In this document: piece by piece, positions 33,714-42,796 of the stretch
How the letters are laid out: each line of letters opens with the position of its first letter
Numbering within the stretch: position 1 is the first letter of the stretch
Source of the DNA: Sphingomonas faeni
GTDB lineage: Bacteria; Pseudomonadota; Alphaproteobacteria; Sphingomonadales; Sphingomonadaceae
DNA length: 64,000 nt
Assembly (NCBI RefSeq): GCF_003053745.1
Contig: NZ_QAYE01000011.1
Span: 3,389-67,388, forward strand
Direction: 5' to 3'
Made by a program: the position numbers and the translations under genes
Notes under the pieces: generated by a model
Database searches by the model: none
Told to the model about the DNA's origin: nothing
Seen by the model: the letters and a program-made list of their open reading frames with translations, nothing else

Positions 33714-35006
33714 TCATGTTGCTGGCTTCAACGTCAGCGTGCCCGAGCGCGGTCGGATCGCCGGTGAGCGCCGCCACGGTGTGCTCGGGAAGAAGTCTGG
33801 CGAGCGCATGAACCCCGCGAGCAGCCATAGCGGCGCCGCGATCTTCATACTGAAGACGGCATTGCCGGCGACCAGCAGGTTGAGAAACAGGAATAAGCTT
33901 ACCGACCAGGCACAGCGGCGCTGTTCAGGCGTTCGGAAGGGGACTGCCAGCGCCACGTAGAGCCAGATGGCAACAGCCCCAACGAGCGAACAGGAATATA
34001 TAAGATAGGAATAGCCGCTGTCGGGAAACGCGCTGGCATCGGCGACCCGAAACCCTAGCGATGCTGGAAAGTCGGTCATCGACAGGAGGCGAACCGAGAG
34101 ACCGATCCGGCCGGCCAAATCGTCTTCTTTCGAGGGGCCCATCCAGGATGATAACCCAACCGCAAGAGACAGCAGCAGCAGAGGCAAAATTAAGGTACCA
34201 TAGCGCGGTAGTCGCGGATACAGGAAATACCCGAGCATCGTAATGCTCGCAAATACCGATGCCATACGCGTATTGTTCGACATCAACGCCAAAATAACAA
34301 AACTCCCGATCAATATTTTTTCGCCACGGGCCAGCGTCCGCCACATGGTCACCAGATAGATTGCGATAACGCTCGCAAAATTGGCGAGAGACGTCTGCTC
34401 GAGAAATATAGAGGACGTTCTCGGTGTCGTGAACAGGCCAAAGCTGAACCGCCCCTCAAATCCTAACGCATTGCCGAATAAGCCGACGTCGCCATAATCG
34501 ACCTCGCCCAGCCCTCTGGTATTTTGATAATAGCTGAAGGGTTTAAATAGCGAACTATATTGCGATACTGCTGCTATCTCGAATATCATAACCACACCAA
34601 CAACGGAAACCGCAATCAAGAACGTTGTTCTCATTGTCGAAATGTTTGATCGTATGCCTAAGGCTGTAAACAGTGCGACAATTGCAACGTTTCGCAGAGC
34701 CTCTACCAAGAGGCCGCCATTACTGAGGGAAAGAAATATCGTACCAAAAAATGTTCCGATCAAAAAGGTCAGCCATGCGGCATCGCGTGGCGTCAGCCGA
34801 TGTCGGGCAACAACCAGTCCCGCTCCGCTCAAGACGACGAACTCGCACAAGGCGACCTGAGTAACCGACAGGCTCATGACGTGGCCATTTATTATGGCAA
34901 GTACAGCATTGTAGCAGATGGCCGCCAACAACAGAATGACGATTGGCCACCGCACCCCTTGTCTTTCGGATCCGCTTTCCTGCACGCTATGTATCCCCCC
35001 AGGCAT
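33714..35006 (-). CDS. Wzy-like polysaccharide polymerase / O-antigen ligase-type membrane protein
   Basis: The 430-residue product has about ten transmembrane helices and a large central periplasmic loop (about 148-185, QYSSLFKPFSYYQNTRGLGE...), the plan of Wzy polymerases. It should join lipid-linked repeat units on the periplasmic side. Sequence of this class is poorly conserved, so the call rests on topology and on its place at the head of the Wzz/priming-transferase operon. The promoter should lie in 35007-35293, shared with the divergent oxidoreductase gene. Confidence 0.8.
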   Translation of the reverse strand: MPGGIHSVQESGSERQGVRWPIVILLLAAICYNAVLAIINGHVMSLSVTQVALCEFVVLSGAGLVVARHRLTPRDAAWLTFLIGTFFGTIFLSLSNGGLLVEALRNVAIVALFTALGIRSNISTMRTTFLIAVSVVGVVMIFEIAAVSQYSSLFKPFSYYQNTRGLGEVDYGDVGLFGNALGFEGRFSFGLFTTPRTSSIFLEQTSLANFASVIAIYLVTMWRTLARGEKILIGSFVILALMSNNTRMASVFASITMLGYFLYPRLPRYGTLILPLLLLSLAVGLSSWMGPSKEDDLAGRIGLSVRLLSMTDFPASLGFRVADASAFPDSGYSYLIYSCSLVGAVAIWLYVALAVPFRTPEQRRCAWSVSLFLFLNLLVAGNAVFSMKIAAPLWLLAGFMRSPDFFPSTPWRRSPAIRPRSGTLTLKPAT

Positions 35007-35293
35007 AGCCGCAACATAGTTTGCATTAAGGGGTTCAAGAAATCACTATTGTGATATTACGGTAACTCAAAGGTAGTACAGACAGAACTACCGATTTTTT
35101 TGATTTTCAATCACCTATCAAATCTTACCCTGCCGCCCTTAGCCGAGCGCGTAGCGTCGTCTATTCGCCAAATGGTCCTGAAGGCCTACGCTTTGCGATC
35201 AAATACCCTCATTCACAGTGAGTAATACTGTTGCCTACTACGTTTAACGGCAAGTGCTCGCCTAAGATGATGGTCGAATCGGAAGATTAGGGG
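35007..35293. promoter_or_regulatory. Divergent promoter region of two EPS operons
   Basis: This 287-bp gap separates the leftward polymerase operon and the rightward oxidoreductase operon. It is AT-rich at 35040-35130 and should hold both promoters and any MucR or other regulator sites. I cannot name a definite -35/-10 pair. Confidence 0.5.
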
Positions 35294-36409
35294 ATGCGAC
35301 TAATGGAAAATATCCGGAATATCGCTGTGATCGGATTAGGAAAAATGGGGATTTCCCATTTGAGCATCGCCAACGCCACGCCCGGTATGAAGGTTGTCGC
35401 CATTTGTGACAGCTCGGCAATGATTGGTGGGATGATCGGCAAATATGTAAAGGTCCCGTTTTTCGCCGACTATGCCGATGTCCTAGCGGTCCCAGGCCTG
35501 GACGGCGTGATCATCGCCACGCCAACCCGTCATCACGACACGATGATCCGCCGTGCTCTGGCGAGCGGCGTACATGTTTTTTGCGAAAAACCGCTGACGT
35601 TATCGGCCCGCATCAGCGCCGAGCTTGCCCAGATCGCCTTTGACCAAAATCTAGCGGCACAAGTCGGCTACCATAACCGGTTCGTCGGCACTTTTGCTGA
35701 AGTAAAGCGGCTGGTCGATTCTGGTACCATCGGCAAAATTCGCCACGTTCACGCCGACGCCTATGGCCCTGTTGTTCTGAAGCCCGCCGCCAAGACGTGG
35801 CGCAGCAAATCGACGGAAGGCGGCGGATGCCTGTATGATTATGCGGCTCATCCGATCAACCTGATGAATTGGTATGTTGGCAAACCCATATTTTGTTCTG
35901 GTGCACAGCTCACCAAGCAATGGTCGGAGGACGTTGACGATGCCATTTACGCAAACCTCATGTTCGCAGGCGGGGTCTCCGGGCAGGTTTCGGTGAATTG
36001 GGCGGATGAAACCATCCGCAAGATGACGACGAGTCTGACATTGTGGGGCGACGGAGGAAAGATCTGTGTCGATCGGCAGGAAATCCGAGTGTATATCGGT
36101 GATAAAGGCACGGTATCAGCGGGCTACCGTCCGAAATGGACGGTCCGCAATATAACAGACCTGACGCCCCATCCGGCATTTTACCTGCGAGGCGAAGAGT
36201 ATTCGGCGCAGTTAGAGGGTTTTGTGGGAGCCATGAATGACCCGTCATCCAGCTACGTGAACACCTTTGCCAGCGGGGCTGAGACAGACCATACCCTGGC
36301 ATTGATCCGTGACGGGGCAGATAGCCTTAATCAGCCAATCGTGCCCGTCGCTGTCGCAGCCGCGAAGCGTCCCAAGAGTACGATGTTCGCTCGTGCTTTC
36401 GGATATTGA
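35294..36409 (+). CDS. Gfo/Idh/MocA-family NAD(P)-dependent oxidoreductase
   Basis: The 371-residue product has the N-terminal Rossmann motif VIGLGKMGISH (G-x-G-x-x-G), the family's E-K-P motif (FCEKPLT, catalytic Lys about residue 100), and the C-terminal beta-sheet domain with YDYAAHPINLMNWY (catalytic His region). Such enzymes oxidise or reduce nucleotide sugars, for example at C-3. In this operon it probably prepares a sugar for the polymer. ATG 35294 has GGAAG about 8 bases upstream; ATG 35303 has AGGGG upstream and is a close alternative. Confidence 0.88.
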   Translation: MRLMENIRNIAVIGLGKMGISHLSIANATPGMKVVAICDSSAMIGGMIGKYVKVPFFADYADVLAVPGLDGVIIATPTRHHDTMIRRALASGVHVFCEKPLTLSARISAELAQIAFDQNLAAQVGYHNRFVGTFAEVKRLVDSGTIGKIRHVHADAYGPVVLKPAAKTWRSKSTEGGGCLYDYAAHPINLMNWYVGKPIFCSGAQLTKQWSEDVDDAIYANLMFAGGVSGQVSVNWADETIRKMTTSLTLWGDGGKICVDRQEIRVYIGDKGTVSAGYRPKWTVRNITDLTPHPAFYLRGEEYSAQLEGFVGAMNDPSSSYVNTFASGAETDHTLALIRDGADSLNQPIVPVAVAAAKRPKSTMFARAFGY

Positions 36410-36442
36410 ACCCGTGGCACGGACCGCTTCAGAGCCCGCGCG

Positions 36443-36937
36443 ATGATCTTTGCATCAGTGGGATCGATGCTGCCGTTCGATAGGCTGACCCGCGCCGTCG
36501 ATGCATGGGCTGGTGACAACCCGCAAACACCGGTTCACATCCAAATTGGCGACGGCAGTTACGAGCCTCAGAACGCCGAATGGACGCGGATGATGCCGCA
36601 CGACGTCTATCTGCAGCGACTAACCGACTGCAGTCTATTTGTCGCACATGTCGGTATCGGATCGATCCTTCAGGCGCTCGAACTTGGCCGCCAGATGCTG
36701 ATGTTGCCTCGCCGCGCCAGCCTGGGCGAACATACGACCGAGCATCAGCTTGATACTGCAGCCAAGTTCCAGGAAACCGCAGGTCTGGCGATAGCGCAGG
36801 ACGCTTCTGCGCTGCGATTGGCAATGAGCGCCTTGCTATCGTCGCCGCTGTCCGGGGCGACCCGCCTGTCGTGTTTTGCGCCAAAGCCCATGACTGACAA
36901 GATCCGCGAGTTCTTGCTCACGACACTCCCACGTTGA
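36443..36937 (+). CDS. Alg13-like glycosyltransferase subunit (GT28 C-terminal domain, PssE-type)
   Basis: The 164-residue product starts MIFASVGSMLPFDRLTRAVD, and has IQIGDGSYEP, then LFVAHVGIGSILQALELGRQMLMLPR, the UDP-sugar-binding GT28 C-terminal motif, and GEHTTEHQLDTA. This is the catalytic, donor-binding half of Alg13/Alg14-type transferases. Its expected membrane partner is the Alg14-like protein at 27156-27617, on the opposite strand. It cannot bind membrane on its own (no hydrophobic segment). It lies 33 bp after the oxidoreductase and 16 bp before the TIM-barrel gene. Confidence 0.88.
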   Translation: MIFASVGSMLPFDRLTRAVDAWAGDNPQTPVHIQIGDGSYEPQNAEWTRMMPHDVYLQRLTDCSLFVAHVGIGSILQALELGRQMLMLPRRASLGEHTTEHQLDTAAKFQETAGLAIAQDASALRLAMSALLSSPLSGATRLSCFAPKPMTDKIREFLLTTLPR

Positions 36938-36953
36938 AGAAGGACGCTATTCC

Positions 36954-37832
36954 ATGGACCGCATCTTGTTTGGCGATAATCAATTTTTCGGTATCAATCA
37001 CATGTCAGAGGATAAGGCGCGCCAGCAAATGATGCAATTTGCAGAGCTGCCTGCAATCCTCGAGACGCTGGTCGCTGCGCGCGACGCTGGCATCAATGCC
37101 TTTATGTGCACAACGCATGACCGTATCAGCGAAATCGCCGATGCCGTAAGGGCAGCCCCGCAAGAGTGGCCTGACTTCCAGTTTTATCCGTGCATGCCTT
37201 ATGCGCACAAATATGCTAACGCCGTTACAGATCTTGGGTATCTTGGCACCGTACGAAAATTCCTACCGAGCCAGGGACTTTTCGACTCTGCATTGCGGGG
37301 CGGTAAAGCGCTGATGACGCGCGATGTCGAAGGCATAGCAACGTTACTGATCGATGCCGAAATGAAGCCTTTTCACGGTCTCAAGACACCGATTGTCTTT
37401 GTTCAGAACGTGATAACTGACATGCTGCTTGGGCTTGGTTACGCCGACGCCTTCAAGATTTTTGCCGACCACATCCGGACACGCTACGACGCAGAACCGG
37501 GGTTCATAACGATGAATCTCCCCATGCTCCTGCCCATGCTGGCGTCCGTTGGAATTCACAATCCGATCGTTTGTGCCAACGTCAACAAGTCAGGGTTTCG
37601 GATGTCGGGAGGAATCGAAGCCTATCGGGAAGCGACCGAACGCTGGCCGGCGCGTGTCATTGCTATGTCGGTTCTCGCATCGGGCGCGATCCCGGCAGCT
37701 GAAGCAATCGAATGGGTCGTAAAGGAGCCGTATGTCCGCTCGATACTGTTCGGCGCCTCGAGCGAACGCAACATCCGCAATACCGTCGGCTTGATAGAGC
37801 GTTTCGACGCAATGGATATGATGGCTGCTTAA
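36954..37832 (+). CDS. TIM-barrel-like protein of unknown function in EPS operon
   Basis: The 292-residue product begins MDRILFGDNQFFGINHMSED and has INAFMCTTHDRISEIADAV, then MNLPMLLPML, and a C-terminal VRSILFGASSERNIRNTV. The strand-helix alternation and the terminal I-x-F-G-A-S-S motif are like the aldo/keto-reductase barrel, but the catalytic Asp-Tyr-Lys-His set is not evident. It is soluble. It lies between the Alg13-like gene and the outer-membrane barrel gene, so a role in EPS precursor synthesis or control is likely. Substrate unknown. Confidence 0.65.
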   Translation: MDRILFGDNQFFGINHMSEDKARQQMMQFAELPAILETLVAARDAGINAFMCTTHDRISEIADAVRAAPQEWPDFQFYPCMPYAHKYANAVTDLGYLGTVRKFLPSQGLFDSALRGGKALMTRDVEGIATLLIDAEMKPFHGLKTPIVFVQNVITDMLLGLGYADAFKIFADHIRTRYDAEPGFITMNLPMLLPMLASVGIHNPIVCANVNKSGFRMSGGIEAYREATERWPARVIAMSVLASGAIPAAEAIEWVVKEPYVRSILFGASSERNIRNTVGLIERFDAMDMMAA

Positions 37833-37861
37833 ACGTGGCCGTAAAATGCAACGGGGGGCCT

Positions 37862-39193
37862 ATGCATCGCTTTCGAGCGCGTTTCGTAACGGTATCGGCA
37901 TTGGGCCTGATGCCCATGATCACTATGCCAGCTACGGCGCAGGAGAGTGCTTTGCCGCGACTGGATCCGGTGGGGACGTCGATCGTCGACCAGGAAGACG
38001 GCATCACGCTCGACGTGCGGCAGCGCGTACGAGATGAATTTACGCCGATGGGCCTACGCCTGGGTTCGTTCCAGGTTTATCCAACGGTTGCGGTGGGTGC
38101 CGGGTACGATAGCAACCTGTTCGCAAATCCGACCAACCGCAAAGGTGCGGCCCTGGTCCAATTCGAGCCCAGCATTTCGGCTCGGTCCGACTTTTCAAAT
38201 GGCGAGATACGATTGGATGCAAGCAGTCGGCTCACTCGTTTTCCAGGAAACGGTGACGGCGATGAGACCAGCTACCGGCTCAGCGCATCCGGCCGCTATA
38301 CTGTCGCGCAATCGACAGATCTTGAAGCCGGAGCGCAACGCGAGCAATTGGTCGAGCGCCGCGATTCAAGCGGCCGGCCGGATGGCGTGGTGACGCCAAT
38401 CAGGTTCTTTCAGACGCAGGCCTATATGCGGCTGCGCCGAGATAATGGAACACTCCGCGCACTCGCGAATGTCGACTATACGGTTTTCGATTTTCGCAGT
38501 ACCCAAGCGTTGTCGTCCACCGGCGAGATCATCGACGTTATCAATCAAAATGCCCGGGACCAGAACAGCCTGCGTGCCAGCCTGCGCGGCGAATATATGA
38601 TCACGATGGGGTTATCGGTATTTGCCGAAGGCACTGGCACTAAGATTAGCTACCGGCTCGCGCAATCGTCGCCGGGAATACCCAATCTGGACGGAACGAA
38701 CCTGACTGTGATTGCCGGATTGATGTTTGGCACCAATCAACTGATCCAAGGATCAGTTGGCGCCGGCTATATTCGACGAAGCTTTAAGACAAATCGTTTC
38801 ACCACAATTTCCGGAATCGCCGCTAATGCCGATCTTCGGTATTTTCTTACTCCTCTTGTCACGCTGTCATTCATTGCATCACGCAGCGTAGAAGAAGCTG
38901 TACTGCAGGGATCCACCGGTTTCATCGCCAATGGTCTTGAACTACGTGCCGACTATGAGTTGCTGCGCCCGCTTATCCTGAATGTGCATGGCGCCTATCG
39001 CTACAATGATTTCCGCGATAGCCCGCGCGCCGACAAGATATTTGAAGCTGGAGGAGGCGCCCGCTATAGCGCAAACCGCCGCCTAAGCTTCGACCTTGAC
39101 ATGACGTATTTGCGTCGCACGGTAAAGAACGATATCTTCAGTCCGACATATAACGATGTTCGCGCAACCATAAGTACGCGCTTTAGTCTATAA
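37862..39193 (+). CDS. Outer-membrane beta-barrel EPS secretion protein (GelF/SpsF-like)
   Basis: The 443-residue product has a signal peptide (FVTVSALGLMPMITMPATAQ, from ATG 37862) and a mature part of alternating amphipathic strands ending in ATISTRFSL, whose terminal aromatic-x-Leu fits BAM-dependent insertion. It starts with GLRLGSFQVYPTVAVGAGYDSNLF, the pattern of barrel proteins in sphingan and holdfast export loci. It probably forms the outer-membrane passage for the polymer, perhaps with the short OPX lipoprotein. An in-frame start upstream at 37712 would overlap the previous gene and lacks a signal peptide. Confidence 0.88.
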   Translation: MHRFRARFVTVSALGLMPMITMPATAQESALPRLDPVGTSIVDQEDGITLDVRQRVRDEFTPMGLRLGSFQVYPTVAVGAGYDSNLFANPTNRKGAALVQFEPSISARSDFSNGEIRLDASSRLTRFPGNGDGDETSYRLSASGRYTVAQSTDLEAGAQREQLVERRDSSGRPDGVVTPIRFFQTQAYMRLRRDNGTLRALANVDYTVFDFRSTQALSSTGEIIDVINQNARDQNSLRASLRGEYMITMGLSVFAEGTGTKISYRLAQSSPGIPNLDGTNLTVIAGLMFGTNQLIQGSVGAGYIRRSFKTNRFTTISGIAANADLRYFLTPLVTLSFIASRSVEEAVLQGSTGFIANGLELRADYELLRPLILNVHGAYRYNDFRDSPRADKIFEAGGGARYSANRRLSFDLDMTYLRRTVKNDIFSPTYNDVRATISTRFSL

Positions 39194-39316
39194 AAAGCTT
39201 CGCTCTGTTGGATTTTTCAACCTGTACGCCAGGTCAGGTATCGGTACGATAGCGGCAATTGTATTATCGATGGCTGCCCGCGGCCGGGTTCTGGTTTGCT
39301 TAGGGCTCAGACTCAT

Positions 39317-39770
39317 TCACAGCCAGATGGCGACAGCCGTTGCGAGGGCTACGGCTGAGAGGAAGTTGGCGGCGAGCTTGTCGTATCGAGGAGCGACGCG
39401 ACGAAAGTCTTTCAGGCGACAGAAGGCATTCTTGACGAGGTGGCGGCCGCAATATCCTTGTCGTAGCGAATGGTTCGCTTTCGGTTGCCGCGTCCGGAAA
39501 TGACGTGAACGGCGCCTGCCTCACGGAGGGAGCGGCGCAAGCTATCGGCATCGTAGCCCTTGTCACCGAGCAGGTATGGCATGCGATCCGCGTGTTCGAG
39601 GAGGGAGGGCGCGGCCTTGATGTCGCTGACGTTGCCCGGTGTCAGCATCAGCATCAGTATCAACGCTTATGGGCCTCGATGCGCACGATGAAGGAGTCTG
39701 AGGCGAATGGGTCTAGCATGACGGTGGACCATGCCGCGGATACATGAGGTCGACAACGTATGCCAACGGC
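39317..39770 (-). pseudogene. Remnant of an IS5-family transposase
   Basis: One minus-strand frame reads TPGNVSDIKAAPSLLEHADR, then YLLGDKGYDADSLRRSLREA and NRKRTIRYDKDI; after a frameshift near 39440 another frame continues HLVKNAFCRLKDFRRVAPRY and KLAANFLSAVALATAVAIWL to TGA 39317-39319. This is the C-terminal half of an IS5-group DDE transposase with D-K-G-Y-D and the E-containing helix replaced by V-K-N-A-F. The upstream half is degenerate. I could not find the terminal inverted repeats. It marks an insertion between EPS operons. Confidence 0.85.
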
Positions 39771-40149
39771 TACAGCGACCGTTACGCAATGGCTTACGCA
39801 GCGGCGGTACGCCTGCGGTAGCTTTCGCTGTGTTGAATTCCAGACTGGTGACTGATGGACGTGAGCGAACCGATCTCGCAGATGCCATCTGTTCGCCAAA
39901 CCGCTTTTCGCCCGCTTGAGGCGATCAAGCGGCGTTTGGGTATCGTGCCAGATGAACGCTCTTTCCAGCATAGGCGCTAGGCGAAGTGGCGCGAGCGTAT
40001 GCACCGGACGTCTTTGGTTTGCTGCCCGGACAGGTGAAAACGTCCATATGCGTTACCCCAAAGTGTCATCCGGTATATCCGCTCGCATCGCGCCGTGCGT
40101 GCACATGATAGGGTTCAGCGCGGAACGCCCCGCCCCGCCGCGAACGCAA
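39771..40149. other. Non-coding stretch between IS remnant and wzx
   Basis: No gene is supported. The upstream end of the IS5 remnant may extend into this interval, but the frames are too broken to call. Confidence 0.4.
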
Positions 40150-41607
40150 CTATCCCGTCGATAGCGATCGCCCGCGGAATCGGGCGGCGATTGTAGCGAT
40201 TGCCATGCGGAAAATGCCAGGCGACAATATCCGTAGCAGCAGCAGGTAGGCGATAACGCCGACTGGCACCATAATTGTCAAAATCAGCGTCGCTGGCAGT
40301 GCGGACGGTAGCAACCGGCGAACGGTAAACAGCATAATTGCCATGCCACAGGCTCCAACGAACGACGGCGCGAGTGCTTTGCCCAGGCTTCCCCATAAGA
40401 TGTCGAGTTGGCGCAACGCGTACCGCATTCGGACAGGCGTCGCGGCAAACGTCGTTGCAGACACCGCAGCAGCGAGGGCGATCGGGCCAAACTGGATGGC
40501 AAACGTGTAAATCACAAGTTTGCCGATGGCGGTCAATCCCGAACTGAACGAGTCCAGATGCGATTGTTCCGATATGAGCAGAATCACCGTCGCGAACTGC
40601 GCAATCGCAAGGCAATAACCGCTCAATGCAAGTGCCGCGAGGATGGGGGCTGCCTCGATCCAGTTCTGCCCCAAAAGCAGATGAACAATTTCGGGGGCCG
40701 TTGCCGCAATTCCGGCAAATACCGGGGCCGTTACCGAACTTGCAACCGTTATACCAAGCAGGAAAGCCTGTTTACGCGGAGCGCCCTGCTCAATATCGGC
40801 GAGTGCTGGCAGCGCAACTGACGAGATCGCGTTTACTAGAACCAAGTTGGCCGCCAGCATTATGCGTTTGGCGGCATTGAAAACGCCGGCGACCGCTGGT
40901 CCTAGATATGCGGCAACGAATAGAAGATCACTGTCATTCGCAATGGAATTCCAAATTGCACTTGCTGCGATATGCCGAGTTCGCAGCACAGTTGCTCGAG
41001 TATCTGCCCAAGATAAGGCAATCTTAGGCTTCCAATCAACAAATAACCACAATGTGATGAAATTGACGATATTAATCGCGAATTGCTGCCCGACAAGACT
41101 CCACAACCCAAAGTTTGCAACCGCCATGCTGATACCGACGATGCCGCCAATAAGGACCGAAATGATCGCGCGCAAAGCTAACGCGCGGAACTGCATATGT
41201 CGTGCAAGCCAAGCACCGTGCGTCGCGGTAAGTCCAAACGCGATGAGTAATAGCGCTACGATATGCAATGTGTTCGCCGCGCCCCGCATTCCAAGCAACG
41301 TCAGGAGCGGCGTCGAAAACAGCCACAATAGAATGGAGCCAGTCACCGAGACTAGCACGAGTAGCGTCAGGCATACGTCATAGTCGTGCTCGACTATGGT
41401 CGTTCGGGCATTGAGCGCGAACGCCGCAGGATCAATACATACCCGACGGACAAACTCAACGACGGTAAGGCTTACGGCAACGAGGCCGAAGTCTTCCTTC
41501 GATATATACCGCGCTAAGGCAAGGAATATGATAAGCGATAGCCCCTGCGCTCCGCCCTGCCCAAGCACCAACCAAAGTGCATTCTTGACCGCTCCCTGCT
41601 TCTTCAT
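40150..41607 (-). CDS. Wzx-like polysaccharide flippase (MOP superfamily)
   Basis: The 485-residue product has about 12-14 transmembrane helices, beginning ALWLVLGQGGAQGLSLIIFLAL with the common A-R-Y-I-S-K-E-D-F-G-L start of polysaccharide MOP exporters. It should flip the lipid-linked repeat unit to the periplasmic face, for the Wzy-like polymerase. The conserved R-Y-x-S-x-E-[DE]-[FY]-G segment supports the oligosaccharide branch. The gene lies 48 bp downstream of the LuxR-type regulator in the same direction, so the two may share a transcript. Confidence 0.92.
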   Translation of the reverse strand: MKKQGAVKNALWLVLGQGGAQGLSLIIFLALARYISKEDFGLVAVSLTVVEFVRRVCIDPAAFALNARTTIVEHDYDVCLTLLVLVSVTGSILLWLFSTPLLTLLGMRGAANTLHIVALLLIAFGLTATHGAWLARHMQFRALALRAIISVLIGGIVGISMAVANFGLWSLVGQQFAINIVNFITLWLFVDWKPKIALSWADTRATVLRTRHIAASAIWNSIANDSDLLFVAAYLGPAVAGVFNAAKRIMLAANLVLVNAISSVALPALADIEQGAPRKQAFLLGITVASSVTAPVFAGIAATAPEIVHLLLGQNWIEAAPILAALALSGYCLAIAQFATVILLISEQSHLDSFSSGLTAIGKLVIYTFAIQFGPIALAAAVSATTFAATPVRMRYALRQLDILWGSLGKALAPSFVGACGMAIMLFTVRRLLPSALPATLILTIMVPVGVIAYLLLLRILSPGIFRMAIATIAARFRGRSLSTG

Positions 41608-41655
41608 AATGCCGCTCCGCTGTCAGCATGGAGGCCGGTGACGGACGGCGAGCAC

Positions 41656-42378
41656 TTACAGTTGCTCGATCGCATTAGAGCTCCCTGACTGAGCGTGACT
41701 ACACGTTTCCATGTGGGAGCACCCGCCATCGTCCCGATCCCCCATTGCCCATATTGCAGCCTGGGTCCGGTTCTGAACGCCGATCTTGCGCAATATCGCC
41801 TTGACGTGCACTTTCACAGTCGCCTCGCTTATCATGAAGCGCCGCGAAATAACCTTGTTCGGCTGACCCGCGACAAGACCCGCCAGGATTTCCTCTTCGC
41901 GTGCGGTCAACCCGGTTTCGGCCATTGAAATTCTATGGGCATGCGACGGAGTACTCGGCATGCGCGACAAGAGACTCTCCGTCAGATCCGATGGCATGAT
42001 CTTTTCCCCGACCGCAACGAGATTGAGATAGGCGATCAGCGAATCCGTCGATATTTTCTTGACGATGTAGGCTCTTGCGTCGTGTTGAAAACATTCCATC
42101 ATCAGCTCATACTCAAACCGATCAGTGAGTACGATCATCAGTCCGAGCGGCAGTTTTTTCTGAACATCGTCAAGAAACGCAGCGCCGTGCACCTCGACCA
42201 GACCATCAATCAAAATCAGATGAGATGATGGATTGACTACGTCGGTGGACACCTCGATCGCGGAGAGATTCCGCGCTGAATCAACGATCTTGAAATTATT
42301 CTCCGTCAGCAGCCGGCTCAGTCCGTCCAATGATACGGGATTTGCACCTAGCAGCGAGATTGTCACCTGTTCGATCAT
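41656..42378 (-). CDS. LuxR-type response regulator with altered receiver
   Basis: From ATG 42378 the 240-residue product has a receiver-like domain (about 1-125) and a LuxR-type HTH (about 148-205: ETGLTAREEEILAGLVAGQPNKVISRRF...EATVKVHVKAILRKIGVQNRTQAA). The phospho-accepting Asp is kept (LILIDGL) and a Lys near 109 (YIVKKIS), but the metal-binding acidic pair at the N-terminus is replaced (LLGANPVSLDGL). It may therefore act without phosphorylation. The tract of nine G residues at 42383-42391 lies at the ribosome-binding position. It is next to wzx and may control EPS genes. Confidence 0.85.
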   Translation of the reverse strand: MIEQVTISLLGANPVSLDGLSRLLTENNFKIVDSARNLSAIEVSTDVVNPSSHLILIDGLVEVHGAAFLDDVQKKLPLGLMIVLTDRFEYELMMECFQHDARAYIVKKISTDSLIAYLNLVAVGEKIMPSDLTESLLSRMPSTPSHAHRISMAETGLTAREEEILAGLVAGQPNKVISRRFMISEATVKVHVKAILRKIGVQNRTQAAIWAMGDRDDGGCSHMETCSHAQSGSSNAIEQL

Positions 42379-42382
42379 TCTA

Positions 42383-42391
42383 CCCCCCCCC
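42383..42391 (-). repeat. Nine-base poly-G tract at the LuxR ribosome-binding site
   Basis: Nine C residues on the plus strand, ending four bases before the LuxR-gene ATG (coding strand GGGGGGGGG-TAGA-ATG). Length change would alter spacing or strength of the ribosome-binding region. Confidence 0.85.
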
Positions 42392-42796
42392 GTTCCGCAT
42401 ACTGTAGAGATGGCCCCCATCTCATCCGAAATATTCCTACGTTCCGCTCTGAATAACTATATTACGACATATCAGAGAGTATGAAGCCGGTTAGGTCAAT
42501 ACTATCAAATTGGGTACTAACTATACCTCTAAAGAATCTGAACTTTCCCGGGTTGGAACACTAAATAAAACCAAGCGAGTATCTGACACTTATGTGAATA
42601 TTTGGGAGATGCTTGGTGTTCATCCAACAGGTCAAATTGTTGTTTTATTACAATTGCAGCGCCGTCACACGTTAGCGCAATGTTAACCAAGCTAACTCGT
42701 AAGTATGGTGTCCGTAAGATTATAGGACAGGCGATCTTCAATCGTGCGACGCTCCTCTTATCAGCAGTAGAGTGTTCGATGCGGGGGTCGCAGACG
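42392..42796. other. Intergenic region upstream of epimerase and LuxR genes
   Basis: AT-rich, non-coding; it should hold the divergent promoters of the LuxR/wzx unit and the sugar-nucleotide operon. The epimerase frame is open upstream to 42602, but the sequence there is not protein-like. Confidence 0.5.
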
